Assembly: GCF_022343685.1 (NCBI RefSeq)
Contig: NZ_CP092123.1
Coordinates: forward strand, 3,348,001 to 3,412,000
Origin: Marinobacterium sediminicola
GTDB lineage: Bacteria > Pseudomonadota > Gammaproteobacteria > Pseudomonadales > Balneatricaceae
Direction of reading: 5' to 3'
DNA: 64,000 nt
The stretch's first letter is position 1, and each line of letters begins with the position of its first letter. Of the stretch, positions 26,928 through 36,759 are shown in pieces. The position numbers and the translations under genes were made by a program. Under the pieces are notes generated by a model. That model searched no databases, was not told where the DNA came from, and saw only the letters and a program-made list of their open reading frames with translations.

Positions 26928-26997
26928 CTGATATACATTCCTTTACAAGACGACAACGAACGTTGTCACAAACCTATCCAAGAAAAGGCCAAACATC

Positions 26998-27513
26998 ATG
27001 CTGACATCTTTGGTTCTCACGGTCATCGGGCCGGACAAGCCGGGTCTGGTCGGACTCCTCTCCCGCACCATCGCCGAACATCAGGGTAACTGGCTGGAGT
27101 CCGGCATGTCACGCCTGGGAGGCAAGTTCGCCGGCATTCTGATTACCCAAGTGCCTGACAGCCAGGCCGATGCGCTGATCGCCGCACTTCAGGCGCTGGA
27201 AGGACAGGGACTCAAGGTCACGGCCGAGCGCAGTGAAGAGACTCCGCCGGTCAGCGAAATGCAGCCCATGACACTGGAGCTGGTCGGCCACGACAAGCCG
27301 GGCATTGTGCGCGAGATCTCACTGGCGCTGGCGGCCCGCCATATCAACGTCGAGCGTCTGAGCACCGAACTGACGTCCGGTTCGATGTCAGCGGAAGAGC
27401 TGTTCAAGGCTGAAGCGGAACTGCTGGCCCCGGCCGATCTGGACCCGGACGAGCTGCAGCAGGCCCTGGAAGCGATTGCAGGTGACCTGATGGTGGATAT
27501 CACACTGCGCTGA
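26998..27513 (+). CDS. GcvR-like double ACT-domain protein
   Basis: Protein of 171 residues with two ACT domains: about 1-80 (LVLTVIGPDKPGLVGLLSRT) and 88-165 (TLELVGHDKPGIVREISLAL). The family includes GcvR, which holds back the activator GcvA when glycine is scarce; ACT domains bind amino acids. A gcvTH operon is present 7.5 kb away, which fits a glycine-related role, but no gcvA lies in the window and the assignment to GcvR proper is by family only. It ends at a strong terminator. Confidence 0.85.
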   Translation: MLTSLVLTVIGPDKPGLVGLLSRTIAEHQGNWLESGMSRLGGKFAGILITQVPDSQADALIAALQALEGQGLKVTAERSEETPPVSEMQPMTLELVGHDKPGIVREISLALAARHINVERLSTELTSGSMSAEELFKAEAELLAPADLDPDELQQALEAIAGDLMVDITLR

Positions 27514-27530
27514 TCGCATGCGCAGAAAAA

Positions 27531-27556
27531 CAAAAGCCGCCCAAGGGCGGCTTTTG
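27531..27556. terminator. Bidirectional rho-independent terminator
   Basis: Perfect stem of 12 bp, CAAAAGCCGCCC/GGGCGGCTTTTG, with a two-base AA at the centre and A/T tracts on both sides. It sits between the convergent gcvR-like gene and argH and can serve both. Confidence 0.88.
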
Positions 27557-27602
27557 TACATCAGGACGGATGCCAGGCACCCGCTCCACTCAACGCAGCG
27601 AA

Positions 27603-29000
27603 TCAGTCGGCACGAACTGCAAGCAGGTCACGACCGCGGATTACCGCCGCACGCACCTGATCCGGCGCAGTACCGCCAATGTGGTTACGCGCCGCCACCG
27701 AACCTTCCAGCGTCAGCACTTCGAATACATCCTGCTCAATGGTATCGGAGAACTGCTGCAGCTCTTCCAGCGTCATGTCTGACAGGTCCTTGCCGGTCTT
27801 GATGCCGTAGGCGACGGACAGACCGACAATTTCGTGCGCATCGCGGAAAGCCACGCCCTTGCGCACCAGATAGTCCGCCAGGTCGGTCGCGGTGGAGAAG
27901 CCTCGACGCGCCGCTTCACGCATCTCTTCCTTGCGCGATTCAATTGCCGGCACCATATCACCGAAGGCACGCAGGCATCCCTTCACTGTATCGACAGCAT
28001 CGAACAGCGGCTCCTTGTCTTCCTGGTTGTCCTTGTTGTAAGCCAGCGGCTGGGACTTCATCAGTGTCAGCAGAGACATCAGGTGACCGTACACACGCCC
28101 GCTCTTGCCACGCACCAGCTCGGGCACATCCGGGTTTTTCTTCTGCGGCATGATCGAAGAACCGGTGCAGAAGCGGTCCGGCAGGTTGATGAAGTTGAAC
28201 TGGGCCGAGGTCCAGAGCACCAGTTCTTCCGACATCCGGGTCATGTGCATCAGCAGCACGCTGGCCGCGGCACAGAATTCGATACCAAAATCACGGTCCG
28301 ATACCGCATCCAGCGAGTTACCCGCCGGGGCATCGAACTGCAGCAGCTCGGCGGTATAGGCACGGTCGATCGGGTAGGTAGTCCCGGCCAGCGCAGCAGC
28401 TCCCAGCGGCATGATGTTGACGCGCTTGCGACAGTCGGCAAAGCGTTCGTAATCACGGCTGAGCATCTCGAACCAGGCCATGAGGTGGTGACCAAAGGTC
28501 ACCGGCTGAGCGGTCTGAAGATGAGTAAAGCCCGGCATGATAGTGTCCGCTTCCTGCTCGGCCAGATCCAGCAGCCCCTGCTGCAAGCGGCTGATTTCGG
28601 CCATAATCAGGTCGATTTCGTCACGCATGTAGAGACGAATATCAGTCGCTACCTGATCGTTGCGCGAACGGCCGGTATGCAGCTTCTTGCCGGTAATGCC
28701 GATCTTCTTGGTCAAGGCCGCTTCGATGTTCATGTGCACATCTTCCAGCTCGACGGACCACTCGAATTCACCGCGCTCAATCTCGACACGGATTTCGCCC
28801 AGCCCACGGATGATCGCATCGCGCTCATCCTCGGTCAGCACACCGACCTTGGCCAGCATGCGTGCATGTGCCACCGAGCCCTGAATATCCTGCTTGTAGA
28901 GGCGCTGGTCGAAATCGACGGACGCGGTAAAACGGGCAACAAAAGCGTCGGTAGGCTCGTTAAAGCGGCCACCCCACTGCTGATTGGTCTTCTGGCTCAT
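27603..29000 (-). CDS. argH: Argininosuccinate lyase
   Basis: Last step of arginine synthesis, splitting argininosuccinate into arginine and fumarate. The 465-residue protein carries the fumarase/aspartase signature [20 protein letters not shown] and the N-terminal [39 protein letters not shown] is also diagnostic. It is transcribed alone and divergently from hemC, as in pseudomonads. Confidence 0.97.
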   Translation of the reverse strand: MSQKTNQQWGGRFNEPTDAFVARFTASVDFDQRLYKQDIQGSVAHARMLAKVGVLTEDERDAIIRGLGEIRVEIERGEFEWSVELEDVHMNIEAALTKKIGITGKKLHTGRSRNDQVATDIRLYMRDEIDLIMAEISRLQQGLLDLAEQEADTIMPGFTHLQTAQPVTFGHHLMAWFEMLSRDYERFADCRKRVNIMPLGAAALAGTTYPIDRAYTAELLQFDAPAGNSLDAVSDRDFGIEFCAAASVLLMHMTRMSEELVLWTSAQFNFINLPDRFCTGSSIMPQKKNPDVPELVRGKSGRVYGHLMSLLTLMKSQPLAYNKDNQEDKEPLFDAVDTVKGCLRAFGDMVPAIESRKEEMREAARRGFSTATDLADYLVRKGVAFRDAHEIVGLSVAYGIKTGKDLSDMTLEELQQFSDTIEQDVFEVLTLEGSVAARNHIGGTAPDQVRAAVIRGRDLLAVRAD

Positions 29001-29058
29001 GCCGGGAATCTCCTGCTACTGATGCGGCCACCACAGCGGCCCTGTCTGTTTGCAGACG

Positions 29059-29067
29059 ATTATAGCA
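29059..29067 (-). promoter_or_regulatory. Candidate extended -10 promoter for argH
   Basis: On the minus strand the sequence TGC-TATAAT combines a perfect -10 with the TGn extension, about 60 bp upstream of argH. No good -35 is visible, as expected for extended -10 promoters. I did not see a convincing ArgR box. Confidence 0.55.
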
Positions 29068-29123
29068 ACCCTGCCCTGCATCAGTCTTGCGTCTGCACCC
29101 TTTGGCCGTTGCTGATCCCCTTC

Positions 29124-29132
29124 TGGTACAAT
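29124..29132 (+). promoter_or_regulatory. Candidate extended -10 promoter for hemCDXY
   Basis: TGG-TACAAT gives an extended -10 about 50 bp upstream of the hemC ATG, back to back with the argH promoter. Confidence 0.55.
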
Positions 29133-29182
29133 CGCGTTTATTTCCCCGCATACCGGGTTGACGCTTGCATAAGGAGAGTCTC

Positions 29183-30121
29183 ATGTCCCGCACCATCCGC
29201 ATCGCCACCCGCCGCAGCCTGCTGGCCCTATGGCAGGCCGAGTACGTCAAGGCGGAGCTGGAACGGCACCATCCAGGCATTCAGGTGGAACTGCTCAAGA
29301 TCGAATCCCGCGGCGACAAGATCCTCGACACCCCGCTGGCCAAGATCGGCGGCAAAGGTCTGTTCGTCAAGGAGCTGGAGCACGCCCTGCTCAATGGCGA
29401 GGCCGATATCGCCGTGCATTCAATGAAAGATGTACCGATGGAGTTCCCGGAGGGACTGGGTCTACCGGTCATCTGTGAGCGCGAGCGCCCGACCGACGCA
29501 TTCGTCAGCAACGACTATGATCGCTTCGATGATCTGCCTCAGGGCGCAGTGGTCGGGACCTCCTCCCTGCGCCGCGAGGTACAGATCCGCGAGCGCCGCC
29601 CTGACCTGCAGGTACGCTTCCTGCGTGGCAACGTGCAGACCCGTCTTGGCAAACTGGATGCCGGAGAATATGACGCGATTATCCTTGCGACCGCGGGCCT
29701 GCTTCGTCTGGAGTTGGGCGAGCGTATCCGCGAGGAGATCACGCCCGAACAGAGCCTTCCGGCAGGCGGCCAGGGCGCCGTCGGCATCGAATGCCGCAAC
29801 GACGACGCCGAGTTGATCGAACTGATCAAGCCTCTACACCATGCAGAAACCGCCAGCCGAGTCATGGCCGAACGCGCCATGAACCGTCGTCTGGAAGGTG
29901 GCTGTCAGGTTCCGATCGGCTGCTATGCCACACTGAACAGCGACGGTGATGAGCTCTGGCTGCGCGGTCTGGTGGGCCGCCCGGACGGCACACGCGTACT
30001 GCGTGACGAAATCCGGGGCCCCAGCACCGAGGCCGAGACCATGGGCATCACCCTGGCCGAGCGCCTGCTGGCAGCCGGCGCTGACGAGATTCTGCGCGAG
30101 GTTTACAGCGAACGTGGATAA
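29183..30121 (+). CDS. hemC: Porphobilinogen deaminase (hydroxymethylbilane synthase)
   Basis: Joins four porphobilinogens into hydroxymethylbilane for haem and sirohaem synthesis. The 312-residue protein begins [20 protein letters not shown]; the cofactor-attachment Cys is in [15 protein letters not shown] near residue 242. [15 protein letters not shown] and [16 protein letters not shown] are family segments. AAGGAG lies 6 nt before the ATG at 29183. The end overlaps hemD by 8 bp. Confidence 0.97.
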   Translation: MSRTIRIATRRSLLALWQAEYVKAELERHHPGIQVELLKIESRGDKILDTPLAKIGGKGLFVKELEHALLNGEADIAVHSMKDVPMEFPEGLGLPVICERERPTDAFVSNDYDRFDDLPQGAVVGTSSLRREVQIRERRPDLQVRFLRGNVQTRLGKLDAGEYDAIILATAGLLRLELGERIREEITPEQSLPAGGQGAVGIECRNDDAELIELIKPLHHAETASRVMAERAMNRRLEGGCQVPIGCYATLNSDGDELWLRGLVGRPDGTRVLRDEIRGPSTEAETMGITLAERLLAAGADEILREVYSERG

Positions 30122-30887
30122 ACCGCTGAGCGGCCAGCGGGTTCTGGTAACCCGCCCGGCTCACCAGTCTGCCCGCCAGATCGACCGCCTGCAGCAGCTG
30201 GGAGCTGAACCTGCTGCTCTCCCACTGTTGGACATCATCCCGACCCGCGAGCAGGATGGATCCGACTATCAGCAGTGCAAGGCCTGCATCCTGGATCTGG
30301 ACCTGTACCGCGATGTCATTTTCGTCAGCCCCAACGCCGCCCGTATTGGTGCTGACTGGATCGATGAGTACTGGCCTCAGCTGCCGCTGGGGGTGCGCTG
30401 GGTCGGCATCGGCAAACAGACCGCCGACACCCTGAACCAACTGGGTTTTGCAGCCTGGCATGCCGAGGGCGGTTTCGACTCCGAGACACTGCTGGCCGAC
30501 CCGTCCATGCAACAGCTGAGCGGCGAACGGGTTCTGATACTGCGCGCCGAAGGCGGCCGAGAACTGCTGGCCGAAACCTTGCGCCAGCGTGGAGCCCGCG
30601 TCGACCTTGCGCACATATACCGCCGCGCCTGCCCGGAGTATGACGCTGCGGTTATCCAAAGTACTATTTATGCACAACCGTTATCGGCTATTCTGATCAC
30701 CAGTGGTCAAGCCTTACGAAATCTGTTGCAGCTGTGTGGACCCGCAGCCGCCTCCTTGACCGACACCCTGATCATCGTTCCCAGTGCCCGCCTTGCCGAG
30801 CTGGCTCGTTCGCTGGGATTCAACCGAATCCGGGTAGCCCAGGGACCGGACGACCAATCAATGGTCGATGCCTTGCTACCCGCCTGA
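30114..30887 (+). CDS. hemD: Uroporphyrinogen-III synthase
   Basis: Cyclises hydroxymethylbilane with inversion of ring D. The family is weakly conserved; position between hemC and hemX plus [20 protein letters not shown] at the start and the C-terminal [14 protein letters not shown] segment ([17 protein letters not shown]) support the call. Length 257 is normal. The start is taken as GTG at 30114, overlapping the hemC stop, since it gives the typical [11 protein letters not shown] beginning; GAGG lies about 12 nt upstream. Confidence 0.92.
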   Translation: MDKPLSGQRVLVTRPAHQSARQIDRLQQLGAEPAALPLLDIIPTREQDGSDYQQCKACILDLDLYRDVIFVSPNAARIGADWIDEYWPQLPLGVRWVGIGKQTADTLNQLGFAAWHAEGGFDSETLLADPSMQQLSGERVLILRAEGGRELLAETLRQRGARVDLAHIYRRACPEYDAAVIQSTIYAQPLSAILITSGQALRNLLQLCGPAAASLTDTLIIVPSARLAELARSLGFNRIRVAQGPDDQSMVDALLPA

Positions 30888-30902
30888 CCATCGGAAAACG
30901 GC

Positions 30903-32138
30903 ATGAAAGAGACCCGCAACGAAACCACCGAACAACAAGACGGCGAGACCTCAACCCCAGTGCCTGATGACAGCAAAACCCCCACGGCCACGACAACCGA
31001 AGCGGTTTCCGCTGCGCCTGAACAACCCGCTGACAACACCGACGCCGTCAAAGAGCCTGCAAAGGACGCTCCGACCGCCCCGTCCAGCAAAGAAAAACGC
31101 TGCGGTGCAACCTGGCCCGGTAAACTGGCCCTGTTGCTCTCCGTCGTCGCCCTGGGTGGAGGGGCCTATCTGGTCTGGGAAGGCTGGCAGCTAAAACAGC
31201 AGAACAACCAGCTGCAGAGCCAGATCAGCCAGCAGGTGGAAACCCTGATCGCCAATGGCCGTGCCGAAACCGCCCAGACGGTTGCCAGCGTCAGCCAGCA
31301 GCTTGGACAGCTGCAGGCGAAAGCCGAAGCGGACAAGGCCAATATCGACGAGTTACAGGACCGACTGACCCGAAGCATCCAGCAGGTCACCGCCGATGCC
31401 GAAGTCAGTCGCAAGGACTGGTTGCTGGCCGAGGTGGAATACCTGCTGCGCCTGGCCAACCAGCGCGTACTGATGGAACAGACCGCATCCGGCGCGCTCA
31501 CGTTGCTGAAATCTGCTGATGACAGCCTGCGCGAAACCGATGACGTCACCCTCTATGATGTGCGCAAGGCCCTGGCCGAAGATATTGCCGCGTTGGAAGC
31601 CGTGCCTCGCCTGGACACTGAAGGCGTCTTCCTCAAGCTGGCCGCACTGAACCGTCAGGTGGATGAGTTGCGCGTTACTCCGATCACCGACAAGCGAAAG
31701 CTGCCGGCCCTGCTGGAGGAGATCACACCGGAAAGTGTGGAGCAGTCATGGGGTGATGGTCTCAAGGCCAGCTGGAACAAGGCGATGGACAAGTTCGAGA
31801 CGCTGATTGTGATCCAGCATCATGACGAACCGGTCAAACCGCTGATGTCCCCGGAGCAGACCTTCTTCCTGCAACAAAACCTGCACCTGATGCTGGAGCA
31901 GGCACAAATGGCACTGCTGCAGCGCAAGCAGCAGGCCTATGACGCCAGCCTGACCAAGGCTCATGACTGGATCAGCACCCATTTCGACGCCAAAAACGCC
32001 ACCACTCAGGCGATGCTGCGTGGCCTGGAAGAACTCAAGGCCGTCAATATTGCACCGGAACTGCCTGACATTTCCGGTTCGCTGACCAGTCTGAAAACCT
32101 ACCTGCGTCAGATGCAGGACCTGCGAGCGGAGGGTTGA
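30903..32138 (+). CDS. hemX: HemX-like membrane protein
   Basis: Protein of 411 residues with a low-complexity Thr/Pro/Ala N-terminus (1-60), one membrane segment (about 74-94, LALLLSVVALGGGAYLVW), a coiled-coil stretch rich in Gln (about 95-165) and a C-terminal HemX domain. It was once annotated as uroporphyrinogen methyltransferase, but it lacks the SUMT motifs; its role in haem synthesis is not established. Third gene of hemCDXY, 3 bp before hemY. Confidence 0.9.
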   Translation: MKETRNETTEQQDGETSTPVPDDSKTPTATTTEAVSAAPEQPADNTDAVKEPAKDAPTAPSSKEKRCGATWPGKLALLLSVVALGGGAYLVWEGWQLKQQNNQLQSQISQQVETLIANGRAETAQTVASVSQQLGQLQAKAEADKANIDELQDRLTRSIQQVTADAEVSRKDWLLAEVEYLLRLANQRVLMEQTASGALTLLKSADDSLRETDDVTLYDVRKALAEDIAALEAVPRLDTEGVFLKLAALNRQVDELRVTPITDKRKLPALLEEITPESVEQSWGDGLKASWNKAMDKFETLIVIQHHDEPVKPLMSPEQTFFLQQNLHLMLEQAQMALLQRKQQAYDASLTKAHDWISTHFDAKNATTQAMLRGLEELKAVNIAPELPDISGSLTSLKTYLRQMQDLRAEG

Positions 32139-32141
32139 TCG

Positions 32142-33389
32142 ATGAAGAAACTGTTCATCTTCCTCCTCCTCTTTCTGGTCGTTGGCGCCTGGCTGGGACA
32201 GATGATGGTGCAGGACCCCGGATATGTTTTGCTCGCCTATAAACAGACGACGATCGAAACCAGCCTCTGGGTACTGCTGCTGTTGCTGATCATAGGTTTT
32301 GCATTGGGACACTGGCTGCTCAACCTGATCTCGGGTATCCGCGTGCCTGGCGCTCGGGTCCGTGATTGGCAAAGCCGCCGCAACCAGCGCATCAGTCAAC
32401 GCAAGTCCCTCAAGGGCATGGTGGCCCTGTCAGAAGGCAATTGGTGGAAAGCGCAACGTTACCTTAGCCAGGCTGCCGAGCGCTCGGACCTGCCTGCCAT
32501 CAACTATCTGGCCGCCGCCCGTGCCGCCCATGAGCAGGGAGACAGCAGCGGTACCGATGCACTGCTGAACAAGGCTCGCTCGGCCACGCCTCAGGCCGAA
32601 GTGGCGATCGGGCTGACTCAGGCCCAGTTCCAGTTGGAGCGGGGACAGCTGGAGCCCTGCCTGGCCAACCTGCTCAACCTGCGCCGACAGGCACCTAAAA
32701 ACACTCAGGTTCTGCGCCTGCTGCAGCAGGTATATCTGCGCCTTGAAGACTGGCTGGCCCTGATTCAGCTAATGCCTGAGCTGAAACGCCAGGGGGTACT
32801 CAATGACACTCAACTGGCCGAACTGGAACAACAGTGCCACCTGCAGCGACTGGAGCAGAGCCTGACGACGCTGCCCACTGAAGCTGATGACCAGGAAAAA
32901 CTGCGCACCCTCAGCCGCAGCTGGCAGGCCGTGCCACAGCATCTGTTGCGGGACCCGGCTCTCATTGGCCGCTACACCGACCTGATGCGCCAGATCGGCG
33001 CCGAGGCCGAGGCCGAAGAGGTGCTGCTGGACCTGATCAAACGCAAGTGGGATATCGGCCTGGTTGAAGCCTATGGCACCCTTGCCGGCAAGGATCCGCA
33101 GAAACAGCTCAATATCGCCAAGGGCTGGCAGAAGAAACACCCCGATTGTGCCGAGCTTGAACTGACCCTGGGGCGCCTGAGCATGCGCAACGAGCTGTGG
33201 GGACAGGCGATCAGTCATTTCGAACGCAGCTTCGAGCTGGACCCTCGAGTGGAAACGTTCAGCGAACTTCAGCGCCTGCTGCAACACCTGGGAGAAACCG
33301 AACGCGCCGCCCAGTTGATGCAGGCCAATTTCGGGCGCGTCGCCCCTCAACTGCCGGCATTGCCCCTTCCTCAGGGCTCCGGCAACTGA
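32142..33389 (+). CDS. hemY: HemY protein (TPR inner-membrane protein)
   Basis: Protein of 415 residues with two N-terminal membrane segments (about 2-19 and 43-62) followed by a cytoplasmic tetratricopeptide-repeat region, with Ala/Leu helical pairs such as WWKAQRYLSQAAERSDLPA and WGQAISHFERSFELDPRVE. It belongs to the proteobacterial HemY_N family, unrelated to the HemY protoporphyrinogen oxidase of Gram-positives. It is last in the hem operon and followed by a strong terminator. Confidence 0.93.
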   Translation: MKKLFIFLLLFLVVGAWLGQMMVQDPGYVLLAYKQTTIETSLWVLLLLLIIGFALGHWLLNLISGIRVPGARVRDWQSRRNQRISQRKSLKGMVALSEGNWWKAQRYLSQAAERSDLPAINYLAAARAAHEQGDSSGTDALLNKARSATPQAEVAIGLTQAQFQLERGQLEPCLANLLNLRRQAPKNTQVLRLLQQVYLRLEDWLALIQLMPELKRQGVLNDTQLAELEQQCHLQRLEQSLTTLPTEADDQEKLRTLSRSWQAVPQHLLRDPALIGRYTDLMRQIGAEAEAEEVLLDLIKRKWDIGLVEAYGTLAGKDPQKQLNIAKGWQKKHPDCAELELTLGRLSMRNELWGQAISHFERSFELDPRVETFSELQRLLQHLGETERAAQLMQANFGRVAPQLPALPLPQGSGN

Positions 33390-33393
33390 CGAT

Positions 33394-33422
33394 AAAAAGG
33401 GCAGCGTTAGCTGCCCTTTTTT
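33394..33422 (+). terminator. Rho-independent terminator of hemCDXY
   Basis: AAAAAGGGCAGC-GTTA-GCTGCCCTTTTTT: an 11-12 bp stem, a 4-nt loop and a run of six T, starting 4 bp after the hemY stop. Confidence 0.92.
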
Positions 33423-33539
33423 ATGCTTTTGTCCCGTCTGAATAAAATTCCCGCATCCCCGTCCCTGTTTTGGCCGAGCGTGATGAGGCAACGAGTTGCG
33501 CGTGCGCATATGGATTACGGGATCAGGACTCAACCGGGT

Positions 33540-33620
33540 GTGCTTAATCAGGTACGCAGAGCGGTTAATGAGTCAGTGGATATCTACAACAGCAAGCGGC
33601 CACGTCTGGCTTTGAAACAA
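33540..33620 (+). pseudogene. Transposase fragment (IS3-type C-terminus)
   Basis: A 23-residue stretch, reading QVRRAVNESVDIYNSKRP then RLALK (33549-33617), looks like the conserved C-terminal tail of IS3-family OrfB transposases (YN-x-x-RPH-x-x-L type). Nothing upstream in frame resembles the DDE core, and the frame runs straight into a terminator hairpin. I see no inverted repeats or target duplication, so this is an old remnant. The rest of 33423-33707 holds no gene. Confidence 0.65.
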
Positions 33621-33649
33621 AACGCCCGATGCTGTGCATCGGGCGTTTT
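33619..33649. terminator. Terminator hairpin downstream of pilTU
   Basis: A perfect 14-bp stem, AAAACGCCCGATGC and its complement, with a TGT loop. It carries T4/A4 on each side and so could stop transcription in both directions; its likely job is ending pilT-pilU 59 bp after the pilU stop. Confidence 0.88.
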
Positions 33650-33707
33650 GAGGTGAAACAGGCATAAACCCGGCTCGGGACTGAGCATGGACTTCCCGCT
33701 GACGGGC

Positions 33708-34877
33708 TTACATGCCTTTGACGTCCAGATCTCCGGTAATGTTGAGGCTGTCATCCTCATCCTGCAACGTGAAGCTCGGCATATCCGCTTCCTGAGCATC
33801 AGCCTTGGCACTGGTCTCGGAATCCAGCTTGATCATCAGACGCAGATCGTTGGCCGAGTCCGCATGGGCCAGAGCCACCTCGTAGGTAATGACTCCGTCA
33901 CGGTACAAGTTGAACAGGGCCTGATCGAAGGTCTGCATGCCCAGGTTGCCAGACTTCTTGATCACTTCCTTGATCTCATGCACCTCACCCTTGCGGATGT
34001 GGTCCTGAATCAACGGGGTGTTGATCATCACTTCGATGGCCGCACGGCGCCCCTTGCCATCAACAGTTGGCAGCAGCTGCTGCGCCACGATCGCCTTGAG
34101 GTTCAGGGACATGTCCATCCATACCTGATCATGATGATCGGGACCGAAGAAGGAGATGATACGATCCAGTGCCTGGTTGGCATTGTTGGCGTGCAGGGTA
34201 GCCAGACAGAGATGGCCGGTTTCAGCGAAGGCCAGCGCGTACTTCATCGTCTCGGCAGAGCGGATCTCACCCATCAGAATCACGTCCGGAGCCTGACGCA
34301 GGGTGTTCTTCAACGCGACTTCGAACGACTCGGTGTCGATGCCCACTTCGCGCTGGGTGATGATGCTCTTTTTATGACTGTGAACGTACTCGATCGGGTC
34401 TTCAACAGTAATGATGTGACCGGCATGGTTCTCGTTACGGTAATCGATCATCGACGCCAGCGAGGTCGACTTACCGGTAGAGGTGCCACCCACAAACAGG
34501 ATCAGACCACGCTTGGTCATCGACAGGTCACGCAGTATTTTCGGCAGCTTGAGCTCGTCCATACTCGGGATATGGCTGTTGATCGAGCGCAGCACCATGC
34601 CCGGCGTGTTGCGCTGCATGAACGCGCTGACACGGAAACGACCAATGCCCGGTGCGCTGATGGCAAAGTTGCACTCGCTGGTACCTTCAAACTCGGCCAA
34701 CTGCTTGTCGTTCATGGTGCTGTAGACCAGCGCCCGTGTCTGGCTGGGTTTCAGCTTTTCCTTGGTCAACGGGCGGATAGTGCCATCCACCTTGATCGAC
34801 GGCGCCGCACCGGCGGTGACGAACAGGTCAGAGGCTCCCCGATCCACCATTACTTTCAATAGTTGGGTAAAATCCAC
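33708..34877 (-). CDS. pilU: Type IV pilus retraction ATPase PilU
   Basis: PilT-dependent accessory retraction ATPase. The 389-residue protein has an N-terminal PAS-like domain (MDFTQLLKVMVDRGASDLFV), Walker A GGTSTGKSTS near residue 130, the Asp box TVEDPIEYVH, and Walker B VILMGEIRSAETM. The C-terminal tail past about 350 is acidic and extends beyond PilT, as in other PilU proteins. It follows pilT by 25 bp. Confidence 0.95.
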   Translation of the reverse strand: MDFTQLLKVMVDRGASDLFVTAGAAPSIKVDGTIRPLTKEKLKPSQTRALVYSTMNDKQLAEFEGTSECNFAISAPGIGRFRVSAFMQRNTPGMVLRSINSHIPSMDELKLPKILRDLSMTKRGLILFVGGTSTGKSTSLASMIDYRNENHAGHIITVEDPIEYVHSHKKSIITQREVGIDTESFEVALKNTLRQAPDVILMGEIRSAETMKYALAFAETGHLCLATLHANNANQALDRIISFFGPDHHDQVWMDMSLNLKAIVAQQLLPTVDGKGRRAAIEVMINTPLIQDHIRKGEVHEIKEVIKKSGNLGMQTFDQALFNLYRDGVITYEVALAHADSANDLRLMIKLDSETSAKADAQEADMPSFTLQDEDDSLNITGDLDVKGM

Positions 34878-34902
34878 AATTTGGCTCCTGTTTCATCCAG
34901 CC

Positions 34903-35937
34903 TTAGAAGGCGGCGGGGTTTTTCGCTTTCTCGCGGGCCAGCTCCCGGGAGATGATACCCTTCTGCATCAGTTCAGTCAGCGACTGGTCCAGCGTTTTCA
35001 TGCCATAGGCCGCGCCGGTCTGAATCGCCGAGTACATCTGCGCTACCTTGTCTTCACGGATCAGGTTGCGTACAGCCGGAGTGCCGATCATGATTTCGTG
35101 AGCAGCCACTCGGCCACCCTTGACCCGCTTCAGCAGTGTCTGCGAGATGACCCCTTGCAGGGATTCGGACAGCATGGAGCGAACCATGTCCTTTTCCGCA
35201 GCCGGGAATACGTCGATGATACGGTCGATGGTCTTGGCCGCAGAGGTAGTGTGCAGGGTGCCAAACACCAGGTGACCGGTTTCGGCCGCTGTCAGTGCCA
35301 GACGAATGGTTTCCAAGTCACGCATCTCACCGACCAGAATCACGTCCGGGTCCTCACGCAGCGCCGAACGCAGCGCGTTGGAGAAGCTGTGGGTATCACG
35401 ATGCACTTCGCGCTGGTTGATCAGGCACTTTTTGCTCTCGTGGACGAATTCGATCGGGTCTTCGATGGTGAGGATGTGATCGGAGCGGGTATCGTTGATG
35501 TAATCGATCATCGCCGCCAGGGTGGTACTCTTACCTGAGCCGGTCGGCCCGGTTACCAGCACCAGGCCTCGCGCCTGCTCGGACAGATCCTTGAACACCT
35601 TGCCCATGTCCAGGTCTTCCATGGTCAGCACCTTGCTCGGTACGGTACGGAACACCGCCGCCGCGCCACGGTGCTGGTTGAAGGCGTTGACACGGAAACG
35701 AGCCAGCTTGGGCACTTCAAAGGAAAAGTCCGCTTCGTAGTTCTCTTCATACTCCTTGCGCTGCTTGTCATTCATGATGTCATAGACAAGCGTATGGACC
35801 TGTTTGTGATCCAGAGCCGGGAGTTTGATACGCCTAACATCACCGTCAACACGGATCATAGGCGGCATGCCGGCCGTCAGGTGCAGGTCGGAGGCACCCT
35901 GTTGCACGGAGAATGACAAAAGTTCAGTAATATCCAT
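34903..35937 (-). CDS. pilT: Type IV pilus twitching motility ATPase PilT
   Basis: Hexameric ATPase that powers pilus depolymerisation and twitching. The 344-residue length is exactly typical. Start MDITELLSFSVQQGASDLHL; Walker A GPTGSGKSTT near residue 131; Asp box TIEDPIEFVH; Walker B VILVGEMRDLETI; His box GHLVFGTLHTTSA. The ATG at 35937 is chosen over an in-frame extension because of the conserved N-terminus. Divergent from yggS, as in Pseudomonas. Confidence 0.97.
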   Translation of the reverse strand: MDITELLSFSVQQGASDLHLTAGMPPMIRVDGDVRRIKLPALDHKQVHTLVYDIMNDKQRKEYEENYEADFSFEVPKLARFRVNAFNQHRGAAAVFRTVPSKVLTMEDLDMGKVFKDLSEQARGLVLVTGPTGSGKSTTLAAMIDYINDTRSDHILTIEDPIEFVHESKKCLINQREVHRDTHSFSNALRSALREDPDVILVGEMRDLETIRLALTAAETGHLVFGTLHTTSAAKTIDRIIDVFPAAEKDMVRSMLSESLQGVISQTLLKRVKGGRVAAHEIMIGTPAVRNLIREDKVAQMYSAIQTGAAYGMKTLDQSLTELMQKGIISRELAREKAKNPAAF

Positions 35938-36034
35938 AAGCAGTCGAGATCCGAGGCAGCTTCCATTAAACTTTACTGTTCTAGCAGAATAGGCATAACG
36001 TGCCAATGACAGTCGTCAGTATTCATGGGTGATT

Positions 36035-36742
36035 ATGTTAGCAGACAAGTATGACAGTGTTCGTGAGCAGATCCTGAGCGCCTGCCGGAACAGCCAGCGC
36101 ACGCCCGAAAGCGTCCAGTTGCTGGCCGTCAGCAAAACCCGGGGCGCGGACGAAATCCGTCAGCTTCACGCCTGCGGCCAACGCGCTTACGGCGAGAACT
36201 ACCTGCAGGAAGCCCTGGACAAGATCGAAGCACTGCAGGACCTGTCACTGGAATGGCACTTCATCGGCCCGATACAGTCCAACAAGACTCGTGCCATCGC
36301 CGAACGGTTCGATTGGGTGCACAGCGTGGACCGGTTGAAGGTTGCCAAGCGCCTGTCAGAACAGCGCCCCGACTCACTGCCGCCGCTGAACATCTGTCTG
36401 CAGGTTAACATCAGTGACGAGGCGAGCAAGTCCGGCTGCACGCCCGAAGAATTGCCCGCGCTGGCACGTGCGGTCAGTGCACTGCCCAACCTGCGCCTGC
36501 GCGGATTGATGGCGATACCCGAACCGGAGACGGACCCGGCTCTTCAACGCGCAACTTTCGCCCGCGTGCGCGAGCTGATGGCCAGTCTGCAGCAAGACCT
36601 GCCGCAGCTGGACACCCTGTCGATGGGCATGTCCGCTGACCTGGATGCGGCCATTGCCGAAGGCTCGACCATCGTCAGGATCGGAACCGCGCTCTTCGGC
36701 CCGCGCAACTATGCCAATACCCGCGCCACCAACAACGCTTGA
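36035..36742 (+). CDS. yggS: PLP homeostasis protein YggS
   Basis: Pyridoxal-phosphate-binding protein of 235 residues (PLPBP/YggS family) with no known catalytic activity; it buffers PLP and affects amino-acid and vitamin B6 balance. The PLP Lys is in VQLLAVSKTR (about residue 35), and YGENYLQEALDKI and WHFIGPIQSNKTR are family signatures. The ATG at 36035 is used; a GTG two codons earlier is possible. The yggS-proC pairing is widely conserved. Confidence 0.94.
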   Translation: MLADKYDSVREQILSACRNSQRTPESVQLLAVSKTRGADEIRQLHACGQRAYGENYLQEALDKIEALQDLSLEWHFIGPIQSNKTRAIAERFDWVHSVDRLKVAKRLSEQRPDSLPPLNICLQVNISDEASKSGCTPEELPALARAVSALPNLRLRGLMAIPEPETDPALQRATFARVRELMASLQQDLPQLDTLSMGMSADLDAAIAEGSTIVRIGTALFGPRNYANTRATNNA

Positions 36743-36759
36743 ACCACAGGAGTAGATTC

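Noticed and set aside
27834..29426. 530-codon open frame on the plus strand
   Set aside because: Antisense to argH and running into hemC in another frame; a by-product of GC-rich codon bias.
30903..32138. HemX as uroporphyrinogen-III C-methyltransferase
   Set aside because: No SUMT glycine-rich motifs; a membrane anchor and coiled coil instead.
35938..36034. Possible sigma-54 promoter upstream of pilT (TGGCAC on the minus strand)
   Set aside because: The GC element is two bases too close; GG and GC are not 10 bp apart.
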